A DNA stretch of 64,000 nt. It comes from Bacteroidia bacterium (GTDB lineage: Bacteria > Bacteroidota > Bacteroidia > DATLTG01). Made by a program: the position numbers and the translations under genes. Each line of letters opens with the position of its first letter. Within the stretch, counting starts at the first letter, position 1. The notes below the pieces were generated by a model. That model made no database searches. It saw only the letters and a program-made list of their open reading frames with translations, and had not been told where the DNA came from. Below are positions 37,322 through 46,785 of the stretch, one piece after another. The stretch spans positions 42,844 through 106,843 of the forward strand of contig JBDTAC010000089.1 in NCBI GenBank assembly GCA_039924845.1. Direction: 5' to 3'.

Positions 37322-37762
37322 ATGAAAACAGCAGAAATTATTACAGGAAAAGGATCCATGAAAATTGAATTCTATGAAAAAGATGCACCATTAACAGTGA
37401 AAAATTTTATTGATTTGGCGGAAAAGAAATTTTACGACGGATTAACTTTTCATCGTGTGATTCCGAATTTTGTGTTGCAAGCAGGCTGCCCAAATGGCAC
37501 AGGCACTGGCGGACCAGGTTATAAAATTAAATGCGAATTGAATGGAGAAAACCAATATCACGATAAAGGAGTGCTCTCAATGGCTCATGCTGGAAGGGAT
37601 ACAGGAGGTTCACAATTTTTTATTTGCATCAGTCGACAAGCAACGCAACATTTAGATCGCAACCATACTTGTTTCGGAAAAGTGGTTGAAGGACTTGATG
37701 TGATTGATAAAATTAAGCAAGGCGATGTGATTGAAAAAATAATTATTTCAGAAAAAAAATAA
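37322..37762 (+). CDS. Cyclophilin-type peptidyl-prolyl isomerase
   Basis: 146-residue cytoplasmic cyclophilin catalysing Xaa-Pro cis/trans isomerisation. Motifs: [38 protein letters not shown] (the catalytic Arg is in FHRV), [28 protein letters not shown] and [12 protein letters not shown]. No signal peptide, length normal. Starts at ATG 37322 because the -7 box lies at 37299-37306. The PAP2-like gene follows after 7 bases and is probably co-transcribed. Confidence 0.93.
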   Translation: MKTAEIITGKGSMKIEFYEKDAPLTVKNFIDLAEKKFYDGLTFHRVIPNFVLQAGCPNGTGTGGPGYKIKCELNGENQYHDKGVLSMAHAGRDTGGSQFFICISRQATQHLDRNHTCFGKVVEGLDVIDKIKQGDVIEKIIISEKK

Positions 37763-37769
37763 GCGTACG

Positions 37770-38411
37770 ATGAAGGAGAAGTGGATAGAAGCTTGGAAAT
37801 ACAAGCCCTATAGATATACCCTGTTGGCTTCCTTGGTTTTTACGTTGATTGTTTCGCATTATTATGCTATTTTTTTATTATTCAATGAAGGCCGCAACGG
37901 ATTTGATTTTAATGATCCTGTTTTACGATTTTTTACGCCTGTTAATTTATCCGTTCCGCTTTTTATTGCAATGTATTCGGCTGCCGTTTTTACGGCTATT
38001 TATGTGATTAATACATCGCCGATTTTAACGTTGAAATTAGCATTTGCCTATACTTTTTTATTGATTTGGCGAATGTTTTCCTTAACGATTTTACCTTTAA
38101 ATCCGCCGTCGGGTGTGCTTCCGCTGAATGATCCCTTTTTAATACATTTTGTTTATTCCGATCGTATTGATGTACGCGATTTGTTTTTTTCAGGACACAC
38201 TGCCAGCGCATTTCTGTTTTATATTGTTGTCGAAAACAAAAAACTTAAAATGTATTTATTAGTATGCGTTTTATTTATTGCTGTTGGCGTTTTAGCGCAG
38301 CATTTGCATTACAGCATTGATGTTTTGGGCGCACCGATATTTTCGTATTTAGCTTATTTCCCTGCTAAATGGTTGGTGAAAAGAGTGGATTATACGCGCG
38401 CAAAAAAATAA
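37770..38411 (+). CDS. PAP2-like membrane phosphatase/transferase
   Basis: 213 residues with about six membrane helices. Active-site motifs FFSGHTASAFLF (about 140) and HLHYSIDVLGAP (about 180) are of the PAP2_C/sphingomyelin-synthase-like subgroup, in which the first Arg-rich PAP2 motif is reduced. A lipid phosphate phosphatase or phospholipid transferase activity is likely; the substrate is unknown. Immediately after the cyclophilin gene. The last codons read K-K-stop and the TAA (38409-38411) is the centre of an AT repeat copy. Confidence 0.8.
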   Translation: MKEKWIEAWKYKPYRYTLLASLVFTLIVSHYYAIFLLFNEGRNGFDFNDPVLRFFTPVNLSVPLFIAMYSAAVFTAIYVINTSPILTLKLAFAYTFLLIWRMFSLTILPLNPPSGVLPLNDPFLIHFVYSDRIDVRDLFFSGHTASAFLFYIVVENKKLKMYLLVCVLFIAVGVLAQHLHYSIDVLGAPIFSYLAYFPAKWLVKRVDYTRAKK

Positions 38412-38469
38412 TTTTTTTGAAGCCATTTAGAATGTTGTATTTTTATCGAATCATAAATTATAACGATAA

Positions 38470-38744
38470 AAATAAAATATCCTCATATCGCTTCTTATAG
38501 TCGTTTTTCGTATAGTCCAACCATTCCATATTATTATTCATTAAAAGATGTATTTGTTATTGTTTTTGAAAATAAATTTTACCGTTACATTTTGATGCGT
38601 GGTAATAAAATACAGGACATTCTCTATGGTATTTATGACCCAAACATTCTTGATTATTGGGTATTCCCAAGTCATTACGGATATAGTTATAGAGACAATT
38701 TTTGGGATGATGCTGTTAAAATACCTTTGATTTTAAAGAAGTAA
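38470..38744 (+). pseudogene. Possible gene remnant without a start codon
   Basis: The reading frame is open from about 38470 to TAA 38742-38744 and has protein-like composition (segments KDVFVIVFENKFYRYILMRG, YGIYDPNILDYWVFPSHYGY), but no ATG precedes it. The only in-frame ATG (38595) gives 49 residues. It could be the 3' remainder of a lost gene, a short gene with a rare start, or chance. I recognise no family. It fills most of the 361-base gap between the PAP2 and helix-hairpin-helix genes; the rest holds AT repeat copies at each end. Confidence 0.3.
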
Positions 38745-38745
38745 T

Positions 38746-38765
38746 TTAAAAAATAATTTTTCAAA
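38746..38765. repeat. AT palindrome in a convergent spacer
   Basis: Exact core followed by CAAAAG, 2 bases after the remnant frame and before the end of the helix-hairpin-helix gene. Confidence 0.55.
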
Positions 38766-38772
38766 AGATAAA

Positions 38773-39063
38773 TCACTCATTGTAAAATTTATTTTTCCAA
38801 TACCACCAATTTAATTTTTCAGTATCGTGATTTTTTTCCGTCGCAAAATATACAGCACAACGAAATGTATACAACATACAAATGTCGTGCGTTACGCCAC
38901 TAAACGTATTGAGTTGATTGTATAGCGTAATCGGATTTTTATTAGAAAGATCGGCAATATTTCGAATCCCAATATTCCATAAATCCAGCGAGCATGCTTT
39001 GCCGATACTTGGAATTTTTTGAAGGTCTTTCAAAATTTTATTTTTCTCGGCAGCAGCAATCAT
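38773..39063 (-). CDS. Helix-hairpin-helix protein, Cdd1/pathogenicity-locus family
   Basis: 96 residues of the Cdd1 (PF11731-type) family: LQKIPSIGKACSLDLWNIGIRNIADLSNKNP is a helix-hairpin-helix likely to touch DNA, followed by LYNQLNTFSGVTHDICMLYTFRCAVYFA. Function in DNA repair or processing is presumed from the fold only. 15 bases downstream of the thioredoxin-like gene on the same strand, with an AATATT repeat variant in between. Family assigned from memory of the pattern. Confidence 0.75.
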   Translation of the reverse strand: MIAAAEKNKILKDLQKIPSIGKACSLDLWNIGIRNIADLSNKNPITLYNQLNTFSGVTHDICMLYTFRCAVYFATEKNHDTEKLNWWYWKNKFYNE

Positions 39064-39078
39064 TTCAAAAAAATATTT

Positions 39079-40485
39079 TTACTCAACCGTTATTTTATAT
39101 TTCTTTTTTAGCAATTCGTTGAGCTGCTCTACATCCAATCTTTTGGCTACAATGGTTTTGTTTTCATCCAATAAATAAATAACGGGCGTACTATATACAT
39201 CATACACTTGATGTAAACCACTTTGGTGATAACGATCCGAAACATTGATCCAATCCAATTTGTTTTCGTCAATGTATTTTCGCCACGTAGCAATGCCATC
39301 GTTGGTTTGAACGGCATATACTTTTATGTTTTTAAATTTTGCTTTCTCGTACCATTCCAATAATTTAGGTGTTACTTTTTTACAATAACTGCAGTCGTAA
39401 TCCCAAAAATAAACAATCGTAAATGCTGCTTTTACGGAATCCAGAGGAATAATATGCCCGGAAGTATCGGGTAAAATCAAGGAGGGCGCTTGTTTTCCGA
39501 TAAGAATCGGATCCAATGTTTTGGCGCGCTCGGTAATACGGTACAATTGTGTAGAATCTATCCAAAAGGCTTGTTTGGTGGCATAATATTTTTTCACCAT
39601 GTGCACAAAAACGGCATCCATGCCCATGATATTGGATGTTTCGTAAGTGCTCGTAATTTCATTCACAATGTATTTAAACATTTCTTTATTTGCCCTTGCT
39701 TTTTCGCTGAGGTAATCAGCAGCAGCGTTAAGAGAATCAGGAGTTTGTAAGGTAAGTTTAGTAAGGTATTCTTTTAATTTACTCGCCATAATGGGCGTGC
39801 GAATTAAACGCGCATCCGAAAAATCTACATTGTCAAAATAATGGCTTTTATAATATCGAAAGGCAAAAAGAGAATCCTTTTTTCCATCTGCTAATTTGGG
39901 TGCTTCCGGCACTTTTGGTTCTTGCGATGTTATAAAAATCTTTGCCAAAAAAGTTTCTGGATGTTCTGCAATATAATCAGTTTTGTATTTGTTTACTTCT
40001 TTGTCTGCCGCTGATAATTGGGCATCTATCACTTTTATAGAATCTTTATTTTTTGCAGAAGACAATTCTTTTCGCAAAGGATCGACCATTTTTGCTTTGT
40101 CGGCAATGAAATGGAGGTATTTGTAAAAAAGAACATTGTCCTTCGAATTTTTCACTTTCATGTCATTGATAAAATCGGTCGTATCAGTTTCCATCGAAAT
40201 GTGCTGGTCTTTATCCACAATAAACTCAAAATATTTTTTATTTTTAAATAGGATAAAATACACGCCGCCTGGAAGCGTTTTGTTTCCTTTAAATTCGAAA
40301 TTGCCTTGCGCATCAATCTTCGCAGTATCCTGCACAAATTCTTTATCACCAAAATAACTTCCCATAAAACAGGTGCTGTCTTTTATATGGAGCACTTTGA
40401 ATTTAAAATCATAATTGCTTTCCGGATTGGCATTTGCACTGAATGCTCCGATGATAATAAGTAGTGAAAAAAATATTTTTTTCAT
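39079..40485 (-). CDS. Secreted thioredoxin-fold protein (TlpA-like with DUF4369/DUF5106-type N-terminus)
   Basis: 468 residues from ATG 40485: signal peptide MKKIFFSLLIIIGAFSANA, a beta-rich N-terminal domain (about 25-110, DUF4369-like), a helical DUF5106-like middle, and a C-terminal thioredoxin domain (about 325-468) with the redox motif DYDCSYCKKVTP and the cis-Pro region VYSTPVIYLLDENKTI. Predicted periplasmic thiol oxidoreductase. A longer frame reaches 40560, but a signal peptide begins at 40485 and a -7 box (40522-40529) lies inside that extension. The start codon overlaps an AATATT repeat variant, hence KKIFF. Confidence 0.88.
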   Translation of the reverse strand: MKKIFFSLLIIIGAFSANANPESNYDFKFKVLHIKDSTCFMGSYFGDKEFVQDTAKIDAQGNFEFKGNKTLPGGVYFILFKNKKYFEFIVDKDQHISMETDTTDFINDMKVKNSKDNVLFYKYLHFIADKAKMVDPLRKELSSAKNKDSIKVIDAQLSAADKEVNKYKTDYIAEHPETFLAKIFITSQEPKVPEAPKLADGKKDSLFAFRYYKSHYFDNVDFSDARLIRTPIMASKLKEYLTKLTLQTPDSLNAAADYLSEKARANKEMFKYIVNEITSTYETSNIMGMDAVFVHMVKKYYATKQAFWIDSTQLYRITERAKTLDPILIGKQAPSLILPDTSGHIIPLDSVKAAFTIVYFWDYDCSYCKKVTPKLLEWYEKAKFKNIKVYAVQTNDGIATWRKYIDENKLDWINVSDRYHQSGLHQVYDVYSTPVIYLLDENKTIVAKRLDVEQLNELLKKKYKITVE

Positions 40486-40521
40486 ATCGCTTCTATTTTT
40501 ATTTTTTATTAGATGAAGAAG

Positions 40522-40529
40522 CAAAAATA
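40522..40529 (-). promoter_or_regulatory. -7 box TATTTTTG of the thioredoxin-like gene
   Basis: Exact TAnnTTTG on the - strand, 36 bases before the chosen start. Confidence 0.4.
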
Positions 40530-40564
40530 ATAATAAATTTAGAGCCTGTTCATAAATCATTCAT

Positions 40565-40581
40565 TCAAAAAATAATTTTTC
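40565..40581. repeat. AT palindrome just before a start codon
   Basis: CAAAAAATAATTTTTC ends 4 bases before the ATG at 40585, where a ribosome binding site would lie; no purine-rich site is present. Confidence 0.55.
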
Positions 40582-40584
40582 AAC

Positions 40585-41124
40585 ATGAAAATTCTCAAGA
40601 ATATTTTTATTATTATATTGATAACAGCTAATTTCATTGGAAAAGCGCAAGTTGTCGGAACAATTTTCCCAGATATTACTGGCGAGACATTCGATAATAA
40701 AGCTGTTACGCTGCCACAAGATACAAAAGGGAAATACACGATTATCGGTATGGCGTATTCCAAATCTGCGGAAAGTGATTTGAAAACCTGGCTCAATCCT
40801 GCTTTCAATAAATTTATTGCCAAAACCGGATTGATGGATTCCACTTACGATGTAAATATTTATTTTATCCCGATGTTTACTGGAACCAATTCGGCTACGG
40901 AAGGAATTGCTAAAAATAAATTAGAAAAAGGCACCGATAAAAAATTATTTCCCTACGTTCTTTTTTACAAAGGAGCTTTATCAAAATACAAAAAAGCATT
41001 GGCTTTTGATAAAAAAGACACCGCTTATTTTTATGTGTTGGATAAAGATGGAAAAATAATCTATGCCACTTCTGGCGCATTTTCTGAAGATAAAATGGAT
41101 GCCATTACAGATAAATTGGAATAA
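40585..41124 (+). CDS. Secreted thioredoxin-fold-like protein without CxxC
   Basis: 179 residues: signal peptide (about 1-21, ending IGKAQ), then a domain with the order of an AhpC/TSA-type fold: FPDITGETFDNKAVTLPQ (about 30), YTIIGMAYSKSAESDLKTWL (about 53), VYFIPMF-like strand, FPYVLFYKG and AYFYVLDKDGKIIYATSGAF (about 148). No Cys pair remains, so it may be a non-redox relative; ATP10-type proteins have a similar layout. Divergent from the TlpA-like gene and convergent with pirin, separated by the strong hairpin at 41143. Confidence 0.7.
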   Translation: MKILKNIFIIILITANFIGKAQVVGTIFPDITGETFDNKAVTLPQDTKGKYTIIGMAYSKSAESDLKTWLNPAFNKFIAKTGLMDSTYDVNIYFIPMFTGTNSATEGIAKNKLEKGTDKKLFPYVLFYKGALSKYKKALAFDKKDTAYFYVLDKDGKIIYATSGAFSEDKMDAITDKLE

Positions 41125-41140
41125 AAGAGCCAATTATAAA

Positions 41141-41180
41141 AAGACCGCTCAAAAAAATAATTTTTCGAGCGGTCTTTTTA
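41141..41180. terminator. Bidirectional terminator with an AT repeat at its tip
   Basis: GACCGCTC (41143-41150) pairs with GAGCGGTC (41167-41174) around an exact AT core. AAAAA precedes and TTTTTA follows. Between convergent genes. Confidence 0.85.
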
Positions 41181-41197
41181 GTTTAAACTTTTAAAAA

Positions 41198-42076
41198 TTA
41201 ATCTTCCAGAAACCCGAATTTCCCCATATTATAATCATCAATTGCTTGAACAATTTCAGCTCTGGTATTCATCACAAAAGGACCTTGCGCTGCAATAGGT
41301 TCGTGTATCGGTTCTCCGCTTAATACCAATACCACCGAATTTTCAAGTGCATCCACTGTAAAGTTTTCGCCTTCGTTTTCAAACAACGCAAAATAATCGA
41401 GCGGCACATTTTCCGCGTCGTTCACTTTCACACTTCCTTCTATCACCAATAAAGCGGTGTTGTAATTGGCAGGAAAAGAAAATTCGGCTTTTGCTCCTTT
41501 ATTTAATCTTCCATTTAACAAATTTACTGGCGTAAAAGTAAATGCAGAACCTTTTATATCTTTGTAATTTCCGGCAATAACTTCAATAATTCCGCCATTA
41601 TCTGGCAATTTAAATTTATTAATTTTATTGTTGACGATTTCCTGATATTTTGGTTTCGACATTTTATCTTTTGCAGGAAGATTAACCCACAATTGCACCA
41701 TTTGGAAATCGCCGCCCGCTTTACTGAAATTTTCTTCGTGGTATTCTTTGTGTAAAATTCCTCCAGCAGCCGTCATCCATTGTACGTCGCCTTCGCTTAT
41801 TACACCACTGTTTCCGGCACTGTCGTGATGCGCCACTTTTCCTTTGTAGGCAATCGTTACCGTTTCAAAACCCTTGTGTGGATGAACGCCAACGCCTTTG
41901 GGTTTTTCAGAAGGTGGAAAATAAAATTTCGAATTGTAATCCAGCATTATAAACGGACTCATTCGTTGCATATCCAAACGGTAAGCACTTGGAATAAAAT
42001 TGTGTACTCTAAAGCCATCGCCTACATAATGCGGTTCTCTGGGCGGTATTACGATTTCTATTTTTTTAGTTTTCAT
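41198..42076 (-). CDS. Pirin family protein
   Basis: 292-residue bicupin. Pirin N-terminal domain with the metal-site segment [29 protein letters not shown] (about 60-88) and [16 protein letters not shown] (about 97), His/Glu ligands intact; C-terminal pirin domain ends [22 protein letters not shown]. Some family members are quercetin dioxygenases, others redox-responsive regulators; which applies is unknown. It overlaps the lepB 3' end by 11 bases on the same strand, so the two are coupled. Confidence 0.92.
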   Translation of the reverse strand: MKTKKIEIVIPPREPHYVGDGFRVHNFIPSAYRLDMQRMSPFIMLDYNSKFYFPPSEKPKGVGVHPHKGFETVTIAYKGKVAHHDSAGNSGVISEGDVQWMTAAGGILHKEYHEENFSKAGGDFQMVQLWVNLPAKDKMSKPKYQEIVNNKINKFKLPDNGGIIEVIAGNYKDIKGSAFTFTPVNLLNGRLNKGAKAEFSFPANYNTALLVIEGSVKVNDAENVPLDYFALFENEGENFTVDALENSVVLVLSGEPIHEPIAAQGPFVMNTRAEIVQAIDDYNMGKFGFLED

Positions 42077-43676
42077 CTTTTTTTCGAGGTTTTCTGAAAT
42101 ACGTAAACATAAAAATAAGAGCAGCTACAATAATAACTGGAATAAAATAAGAGCGCGAAACACCATTGCTATCAATGAAACTAAACAATCTGTTCCATCT
42201 TATTTTTTGTATGAAATTAGCTCCGGTTGTTTTCCATGACATCCAAATAAATACGGCTTTTCCTACAATGTGATCTTCCGGAACAAATCCCCAAAAGCGC
42301 GAATCTTCTGAGTTGTGGCGGTTATCACCCATCATAAAATAATAATTCATTTTAAAAGTGTAGGAATTACTTTCTTTTCCGTTGATGAAAATTTTATTTC
42401 CAACAGTTTTCAAATCATTGTGCTCATAAGCTGTAATGACACGACTGTAAAGCGGCAAATTGGTGGTGTCTAATTTTATGGTTGCTCCAGCTTTCGGAAT
42501 GTAAAGTGGTCCGAAATTATCTACATTCCAACGGTAATGCGGATTGTTCGGATAAATATCTTCGTCGAAAATCTCTTTATCAGCGATATCAAGTTGTACA
42601 CTTTTTATTCCCACATAATTTTTTATTTTTTCGACATTCTCTTTTGGTAAATTTACCAACCAACTGGTAGAATCTGTTTGTCGCGGATCATCCGTAATAT
42701 CAAGTCCTTTAAGTGCTTCCGGATTAAAATAAGAACCGTCAGTTTTTACCACATAACCAGCTTGCGCTTCTTGAGCAAGTGTCGTACTTTTTCCGTTGAT
42801 AAAAACTTGCGCTCTTTTAATCAGAATCGTATCGCCAGCAATACCGATGCAACGCTTGATGTAATTTTCTTGTTTATCGACCGGGCGATACACAACATCG
42901 CCTAATTTTTCTTTGTTATCCCAAACGACCGCTCTGCCATAATGTCTGCAAAGTGAGTAATAGTCAGGGTTGGAGACTTTTGTTGTAACCGTGTCACCTT
43001 CGGGATAATTAAAAACAACGACATCGTTATTTTTTACTTTTTCATAACCCGGCAAACGCAAATAAGGCAATTCAATCCATTCTAAATACGATTTTACATC
43101 ATCGAAAAAAGGCAAGGAATGGTGCACGAAAGGAAAGGAGAGAGGCGTGTTCGGAATGCGCGGACCGTAACTTACTTTGCTCACAAAAAGATAATCGCCC
43201 ACCATTAAAGTTTTTTCCATGGAAGAAGAAGGAATGGTGTAGGCTTCCACAAAAAAAGTACGAATGATAGATGCCGCAATAACCGCGAAAACAATAGCTT
43301 CTACCCATTCTCGAGTAACGGATTTATTTTCAATTTTATCAGAAGGTTGTGTGTATTTCGTGTCTTTTTGAAAAGCGATATAAGGTAAGTAAAAAAATCC
43401 GATGAGCGCTGCCAACACGGCGTCGACTGTTTTTTTCTTCCCAAATGTCGCGGATAACGCCACCGACATCACCATCAACATCATGTAATCAATGCCTGGA
43501 ATGATGATTAAAAAAATCCACCACCACGGTTTTTTAATGAGCTTTAACCAGATGTAATAATTGTAAATCGGAATAAGTGCTTTCCAGCCTTTCTCTCCGG
43601 CCTTTTCAAACAATTTCCATAATCCAATAACGGTGCTTACCGCGAAAATAATAAGTAAATAGGTGGTGTTTTTCAT
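42066..43676 (-). CDS. lepB: Signal peptidase I with N-terminal membrane domain
   Basis: 536-residue leader peptidase that removes signal peptides on the periplasmic face. The first ~110 residues are an extra DUF5684-like domain of four membrane helices, typical for Bacteroidota LepB. The catalytic Ser is in [17 protein letters not shown] (Ser152) and the general-base Lys in [11 protein letters not shown] (Lys274). [17 protein letters not shown] and a C-terminal membrane helix follow. The longer insertion between Ser and Lys is also phylum-typical. It lies 10 bases after dapB in the parA-parB-DUF5683-dapB-lepB-pirin run. Confidence 0.94.
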   Translation of the reverse strand: MKNTTYLLIIFAVSTVIGLWKLFEKAGEKGWKALIPIYNYYIWLKLIKKPWWWIFLIIIPGIDYMMLMVMSVALSATFGKKKTVDAVLAALIGFFYLPYIAFQKDTKYTQPSDKIENKSVTREWVEAIVFAVIAASIIRTFFVEAYTIPSSSMEKTLMVGDYLFVSKVSYGPRIPNTPLSFPFVHHSLPFFDDVKSYLEWIELPYLRLPGYEKVKNNDVVVFNYPEGDTVTTKVSNPDYYSLCRHYGRAVVWDNKEKLGDVVYRPVDKQENYIKRCIGIAGDTILIKRAQVFINGKSTTLAQEAQAGYVVKTDGSYFNPEALKGLDITDDPRQTDSTSWLVNLPKENVEKIKNYVGIKSVQLDIADKEIFDEDIYPNNPHYRWNVDNFGPLYIPKAGATIKLDTTNLPLYSRVITAYEHNDLKTVGNKIFINGKESNSYTFKMNYYFMMGDNRHNSEDSRFWGFVPEDHIVGKAVFIWMSWKTTGANFIQKIRWNRLFSFIDSNGVSRSYFIPVIIVAALIFMFTYFRKPRKKDEN

Positions 43677-43677
43677 G

Positions 43678-43700
43678 TTTGAAAAATTATTTTTTTAAGA
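43678..43700. repeat. AT palindrome between dapB and lepB
   Basis: Exact core preceded by TTT and followed by TTAAGAGG. It spans the dapB stop (43687) and the lepB upstream region within the operon. Confidence 0.55.
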
Positions 43701-44403
43701 GGTCGTTCATGCCGAAAATTCCTTTTTTGCCAATCATCCATTCTGCTGCAACCACAGCGCCCAAGGCAAAACCTTTACGATTGTGAGCAGTGTGTTTAAT
43801 TTCAATGTCATCTACTGCGGATGTATAAGTAATACGATGCGTTCCCGGGACTTCATCTATTCGTTTGGAAACGATGGAAAGTTCTTCCGACAGTGTATTT
43901 ACACCGTTTTTCCAATTTTTTTTAGAAGAATTTTGTTGAATGATTTTTTCCGCCAAGGTAATAGCAGTGCCGCTTGGCGCGTCTTTTTTATGAATGTGAT
44001 GAATTTCTTCTACCGCAATTTCATACTCTTTATAAGGATTCATCAATTTCGCCAAATAGTCATTCAGTTGAAAAAATAAATTAACGCCGATGCTAAAATT
44101 GGATGCGTAAAAAAAGCCTTGTTTTTTTTCTTGACAGCTATTTTTGATGTTTTCCATTTCATCCAACCAACCTGTAGTACCTACTACCACAGGAATATTC
44201 GCATTAAAACATTTTAAAATATTTCCAACGGCGCTGTTGGGAGTACTAAATTCAATCGCTACATCGGCTTGAAAAAATAATTTTTCGGACGTATTTTTTT
44301 GATCGGAAGAATTTATTTTTAAAATAACTTCGTGTCCGCGTTCAATGGCAATTTGCTCGATTTCTCGTCCCATTTTTCCGTATCCGAACAAAATTATTTT
44401 CAT
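43687..44403 (-). CDS. dapB: 4-hydroxy-tetrahydrodipicolinate reductase
   Basis: 238-residue NAD(P)H-dependent reductase of the lysine/meso-diaminopimelate pathway. N-terminal nucleotide-binding GYGKMGREI (about 7), VVGTTGW (about 77), and the substrate motif [23 protein letters not shown] (about 132), with the catalytic His and the Lys/Thr ligands. The N-terminal GxGxxG is GYGKMG, as in Bacteroidota DapB. An AT repeat copy (44271-44286) is in frame and reads SEKLFF. Position between DUF5683 and lepB. Confidence 0.95.
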   Translation of the reverse strand: MKIILFGYGKMGREIEQIAIERGHEVILKINSSDQKNTSEKLFFQADVAIEFSTPNSAVGNILKCFNANIPVVVGTTGWLDEMENIKNSCQEKKQGFFYASNFSIGVNLFFQLNDYLAKLMNPYKEYEIAVEEIHHIHKKDAPSGTAITLAEKIIQQNSSKKNWKNGVNTLSEELSIVSKRIDEVPGTHRITYTSAVDDIEIKHTAHNRKGFALGAVVAAEWMIGKKGIFGMNDLLKK

Positions 44404-44413
44404 GGATGCGAAG

Positions 44414-45016
44414 TTATAATTTTAGACTTATCGTGAAACCGCTTGCTGCTGTATTTTTAGAAAAATTAACAATATTGATATAAGGTTGCACGCGAAGTGT
44501 GAGATTATCGCTCACATCAAACGTGAAAAATTGAGCATCTACATTGGCATCTACTAAATTTAAAACATACAATAATCCCGCGCAGATAATGGATAAATCT
44601 CGGTATTTATGGTAGTAATTATCCAGCGTCAATAAATTGTCTTGCGTATACAAAGGATAATTATCAGGAATACCGTTGCTTCGATTATAATAAGCTTGTT
44701 TGTAAATGGAATACTTGTGTTGATTGAAAGAAATAGCATAAGCGATGCCTGCAAAACCTGCATAAATAATGGGAATTTTCCAATATTTTTTATTATATGC
44801 TTGTCCTAATCCCGGACAAATGGCTGAAAATAAAAGTGCTTTTTTAGGCGAATGCGCTGGTTTTTCAGTTTCGATAATCGTATCTGTTTTTACTTTTAAA
44901 GTGTCTTGATTTTGTGCACTTACCTTGCTAAACGGACAAACCGATAGCATCATCAGCAAAAAGAAAAAAAGTGCTGTCGAAAAATTATTTTTTCGAACGT
45001 GTTTTTTAGAGGTCAA
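44414..45016 (-). CDS. DUF5683 family membrane protein
   Basis: 200 residues: signal peptide-like N-terminus, Thr/Lys-rich linker, then the DUF5683 core LFSAICPGLGQAYNKKYWKIPIIYAGFAGIAYAIS (about 68-102), KHKYR-type loop DNYYHKYRDLSIICAGLLYVLNLVDANVDAQF (about 130-165) and a beta-rich tail. Two or three hydrophobic helices. Function not established, but the gene is a regular neighbour of parB and dapB in this phylum as far as I recall. It overlaps the parB 3' end by 11 bases. An AT repeat near the N-terminus reads RKNNFS (44979-44994). Confidence 0.85.
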   Translation of the reverse strand: MTSKKHVRKNNFSTALFFFLLMMLSVCPFSKVSAQNQDTLKVKTDTIIETEKPAHSPKKALLFSAICPGLGQAYNKKYWKIPIIYAGFAGIAYAISFNQHKYSIYKQAYYNRSNGIPDNYPLYTQDNLLTLDNYYHKYRDLSIICAGLLYVLNLVDANVDAQFFTFDVSDNLTLRVQPYINIVNFSKNTAASGFTISLKL

Positions 45017-45899
45017 AAAAATCGAGGATTCGTGATAAATCTGTTTCTGATTCGAAGTGAAAAATTATTTTTCCTTTGCCTTTATTGTCGCGTTTAAAAT
45101 CCACTTTTGTTTTAGTAGTTTGCGCTAAATCATTTCCTATTTTTTGTTCCTGAAAAGAAAGCGGCGCCGCAATTTTTTTTATGGTAGAATTTATTTTCTC
45201 CAGTTTATTTCCTTTCGCCATTTCTTCTACTTGCCTTACAGAAAGGTCGTTTTCGATGATTTCACGATAAATATCTAATTGTGTTTTTTCATTTTCGATG
45301 TTAATCAAAGCGCGTGCATGTCCCATCGCAATTTTTTTATCGCGAATACCCAATTGAATTTCGGGAGGAAGTTTTAACAGTCGTAAGTAATTGGTAATGG
45401 TAGAGCGTTGTTTGCTTACTTTTTCGCTCAATGCTTCTTGTGTTAAATTGCATTCATCAATCAAACGTTTGTAGCTCAAAGCCACTTCCACAGCATCTAA
45501 ATTTTCGCGCTGAATGTTCTCCACCAATGCCATTTCCAACATCGCTTGATCGTTCGCGATGCGGATGTATGCAGGAATTTCAGTTAATCCGGCAATTTGC
45601 GAAGCTTTAAACCTGCGCTCGCCAGAAATCAATTGGAATTTATCGTAACCCAATTTACGAACCGTAATTGGCTGAATAATGCCGTGTTGTTTGATAGATT
45701 CCGCTAATTCGAGCAAGGCTTCTTTTTCAAAATGCGTTCTCGGTTGAAAGGGATTTGTTTCAATATTTTTTATCGGCAAAACGGATATGGAGCTTGCCAA
45801 TCCTGATTTTTCGCCTTCGTATTTAGTGGTAATATCGGTTTTTGCATTTTCCAATAAGGCACCTAATCCTCTTCCCAATGCTTGTCTTTTTACGCTCAT
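45006..45899 (-). CDS. parB: Chromosome partitioning protein ParB
   Basis: 297 residues from ATG 45899 (MSVKRQALGRGLGALL, the usual ParB opening; an in-frame ATG at 45947 adds 16 atypical residues and overlaps parA). ParB/Srx CTPase domain with IETNPFQPRTHFEKEALLELAESIKQHGIIQPI and LISGERRFKASQIAG (GERRxRA motif), then the HTH (LTQEALSEKVSKQRSTITNYLRLLKLP) that reads parS, and a C-terminal dimerisation tail. An in-frame AT repeat (45059-45074) reads GKIIFH near the C-terminus. No canonical parS was noticed in the window. Confidence 0.96.
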   Translation of the reverse strand: MSVKRQALGRGLGALLENAKTDITTKYEGEKSGLASSISVLPIKNIETNPFQPRTHFEKEALLELAESIKQHGIIQPITVRKLGYDKFQLISGERRFKASQIAGLTEIPAYIRIANDQAMLEMALVENIQRENLDAVEVALSYKRLIDECNLTQEALSEKVSKQRSTITNYLRLLKLPPEIQLGIRDKKIAMGHARALINIENEKTQLDIYREIIENDLSVRQVEEMAKGNKLEKINSTIKKIAAPLSFQEQKIGNDLAQTTKTKVDFKRDNKGKGKIIFHFESETDLSRILDFFDL

Positions 45900-45924
45900 G
45901 TTCTGATTTGTTTCTGTCGTAAAA

Positions 45925-46740
45925 TTAATTTTTTCCGGTAACATCAATAATTTTTTCTGAATCGCTCATACGTGTTAAATCATTTTTTTGCAATACTTCG
46001 CGCGCTAAATTCAAATAATTGATGGAACCTTTGCTGCTGGCATCGTGCATAATAATGGTTTCGCCGTAACTTGGTGCTTCGCCTAATTTAGTGTTGCGTT
46101 GAATAATCGTGTCAAAAACCATTTGCTGGAAATGTGTTTTTACTTCTTCCACCACTTGGTTGGAAAGACGCAAACGTAAATCGTACATCGTTAATAAAAT
46201 ACCTTCGATGGCGAGATCCGGATTTAAACGTGCTTGTACGATTTTGATGGTATTCAATAATTTTCCGAGTCCTTCCAACGCAAAATATTCGCATTGTACT
46301 GGGATAATCACAGAATCCGCTGCGGTAAGAGAATTAATCGTAACCAAACCCAATGATGGCGAGCAATCGATGATAATAAAATCATACTCCTCTTTAATTT
46401 TTGACAATGCCATTCGCATCATTTTTTCCCGATTGGGAAGATTGATCATTTCGATTTCAGCACCTACTAAATCAATGTGAGCGGGTAATAAATCCAAATT
46501 GGGCGTGGCAGTATTCAATACAATTTCCTTCACATCCACACCATCAATAATACATTCGTAAATACTGGTTTTGATATTGCGCGGATCAAACCCAACGCCG
46601 GAAGTAGCGTTTGCCTGCGGATCGGCATCAACCAACAAAGTGCGATGCTCCAACACGGCTAAACTGGCTGCTAAATTAATGGCAGTGGTTGTTTTTCCAA
46701 CTCCTCCTTTTTGATTGGCTATTGCGATTATTTTACCCAT
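45925..46740 (-). CDS. parA: Chromosome partitioning ATPase ParA/Soj
   Basis: 271-residue deviant Walker ATPase that moves ParB-parS complexes. KGGVGKTTTAINLAASLA (about 10, both signature lysines), LLVDADPQANATSGVG (about 35), DFIIIDCSPSLGLVTINSL (about 120) and ILLTMYDLRLRLSNQVVEEV are all present. First gene of the parA-parB-DUF5683-dapB-lepB-pirin run. Just upstream is an AATATT-type repeat (46757-46777) rather than a recognisable promoter. Confidence 0.97.
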   Translation of the reverse strand: MGKIIAIANQKGGVGKTTTAINLAASLAVLEHRTLLVDADPQANATSGVGFDPRNIKTSIYECIIDGVDVKEIVLNTATPNLDLLPAHIDLVGAEIEMINLPNREKMMRMALSKIKEEYDFIIIDCSPSLGLVTINSLTAADSVIIPVQCEYFALEGLGKLLNTIKIVQARLNPDLAIEGILLTMYDLRLRLSNQVVEEVKTHFQQMVFDTIIQRNTKLGEAPSYGETIIMHDASSKGSINYLNLAREVLQKNDLTRMSDSEKIIDVTGKN

Positions 46741-46756
46741 GTGTTTCTTTTTTATT

Positions 46757-46777
46757 TTGAAAAAATATTTTTTCGAG
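46757..46777. repeat. AT palindrome, AATATT variant, before parA
   Basis: TTGAAAAAATATTTTTTCGA lies 17 bases before the parA start. Confidence 0.5.
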
Positions 46778-46785
46778 AACGAAAA

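Noticed and set aside
45006..46740. parS site near parAB
   Set aside because: I found no match to the TGTTTCACGTGAAACA consensus in the window by eye.
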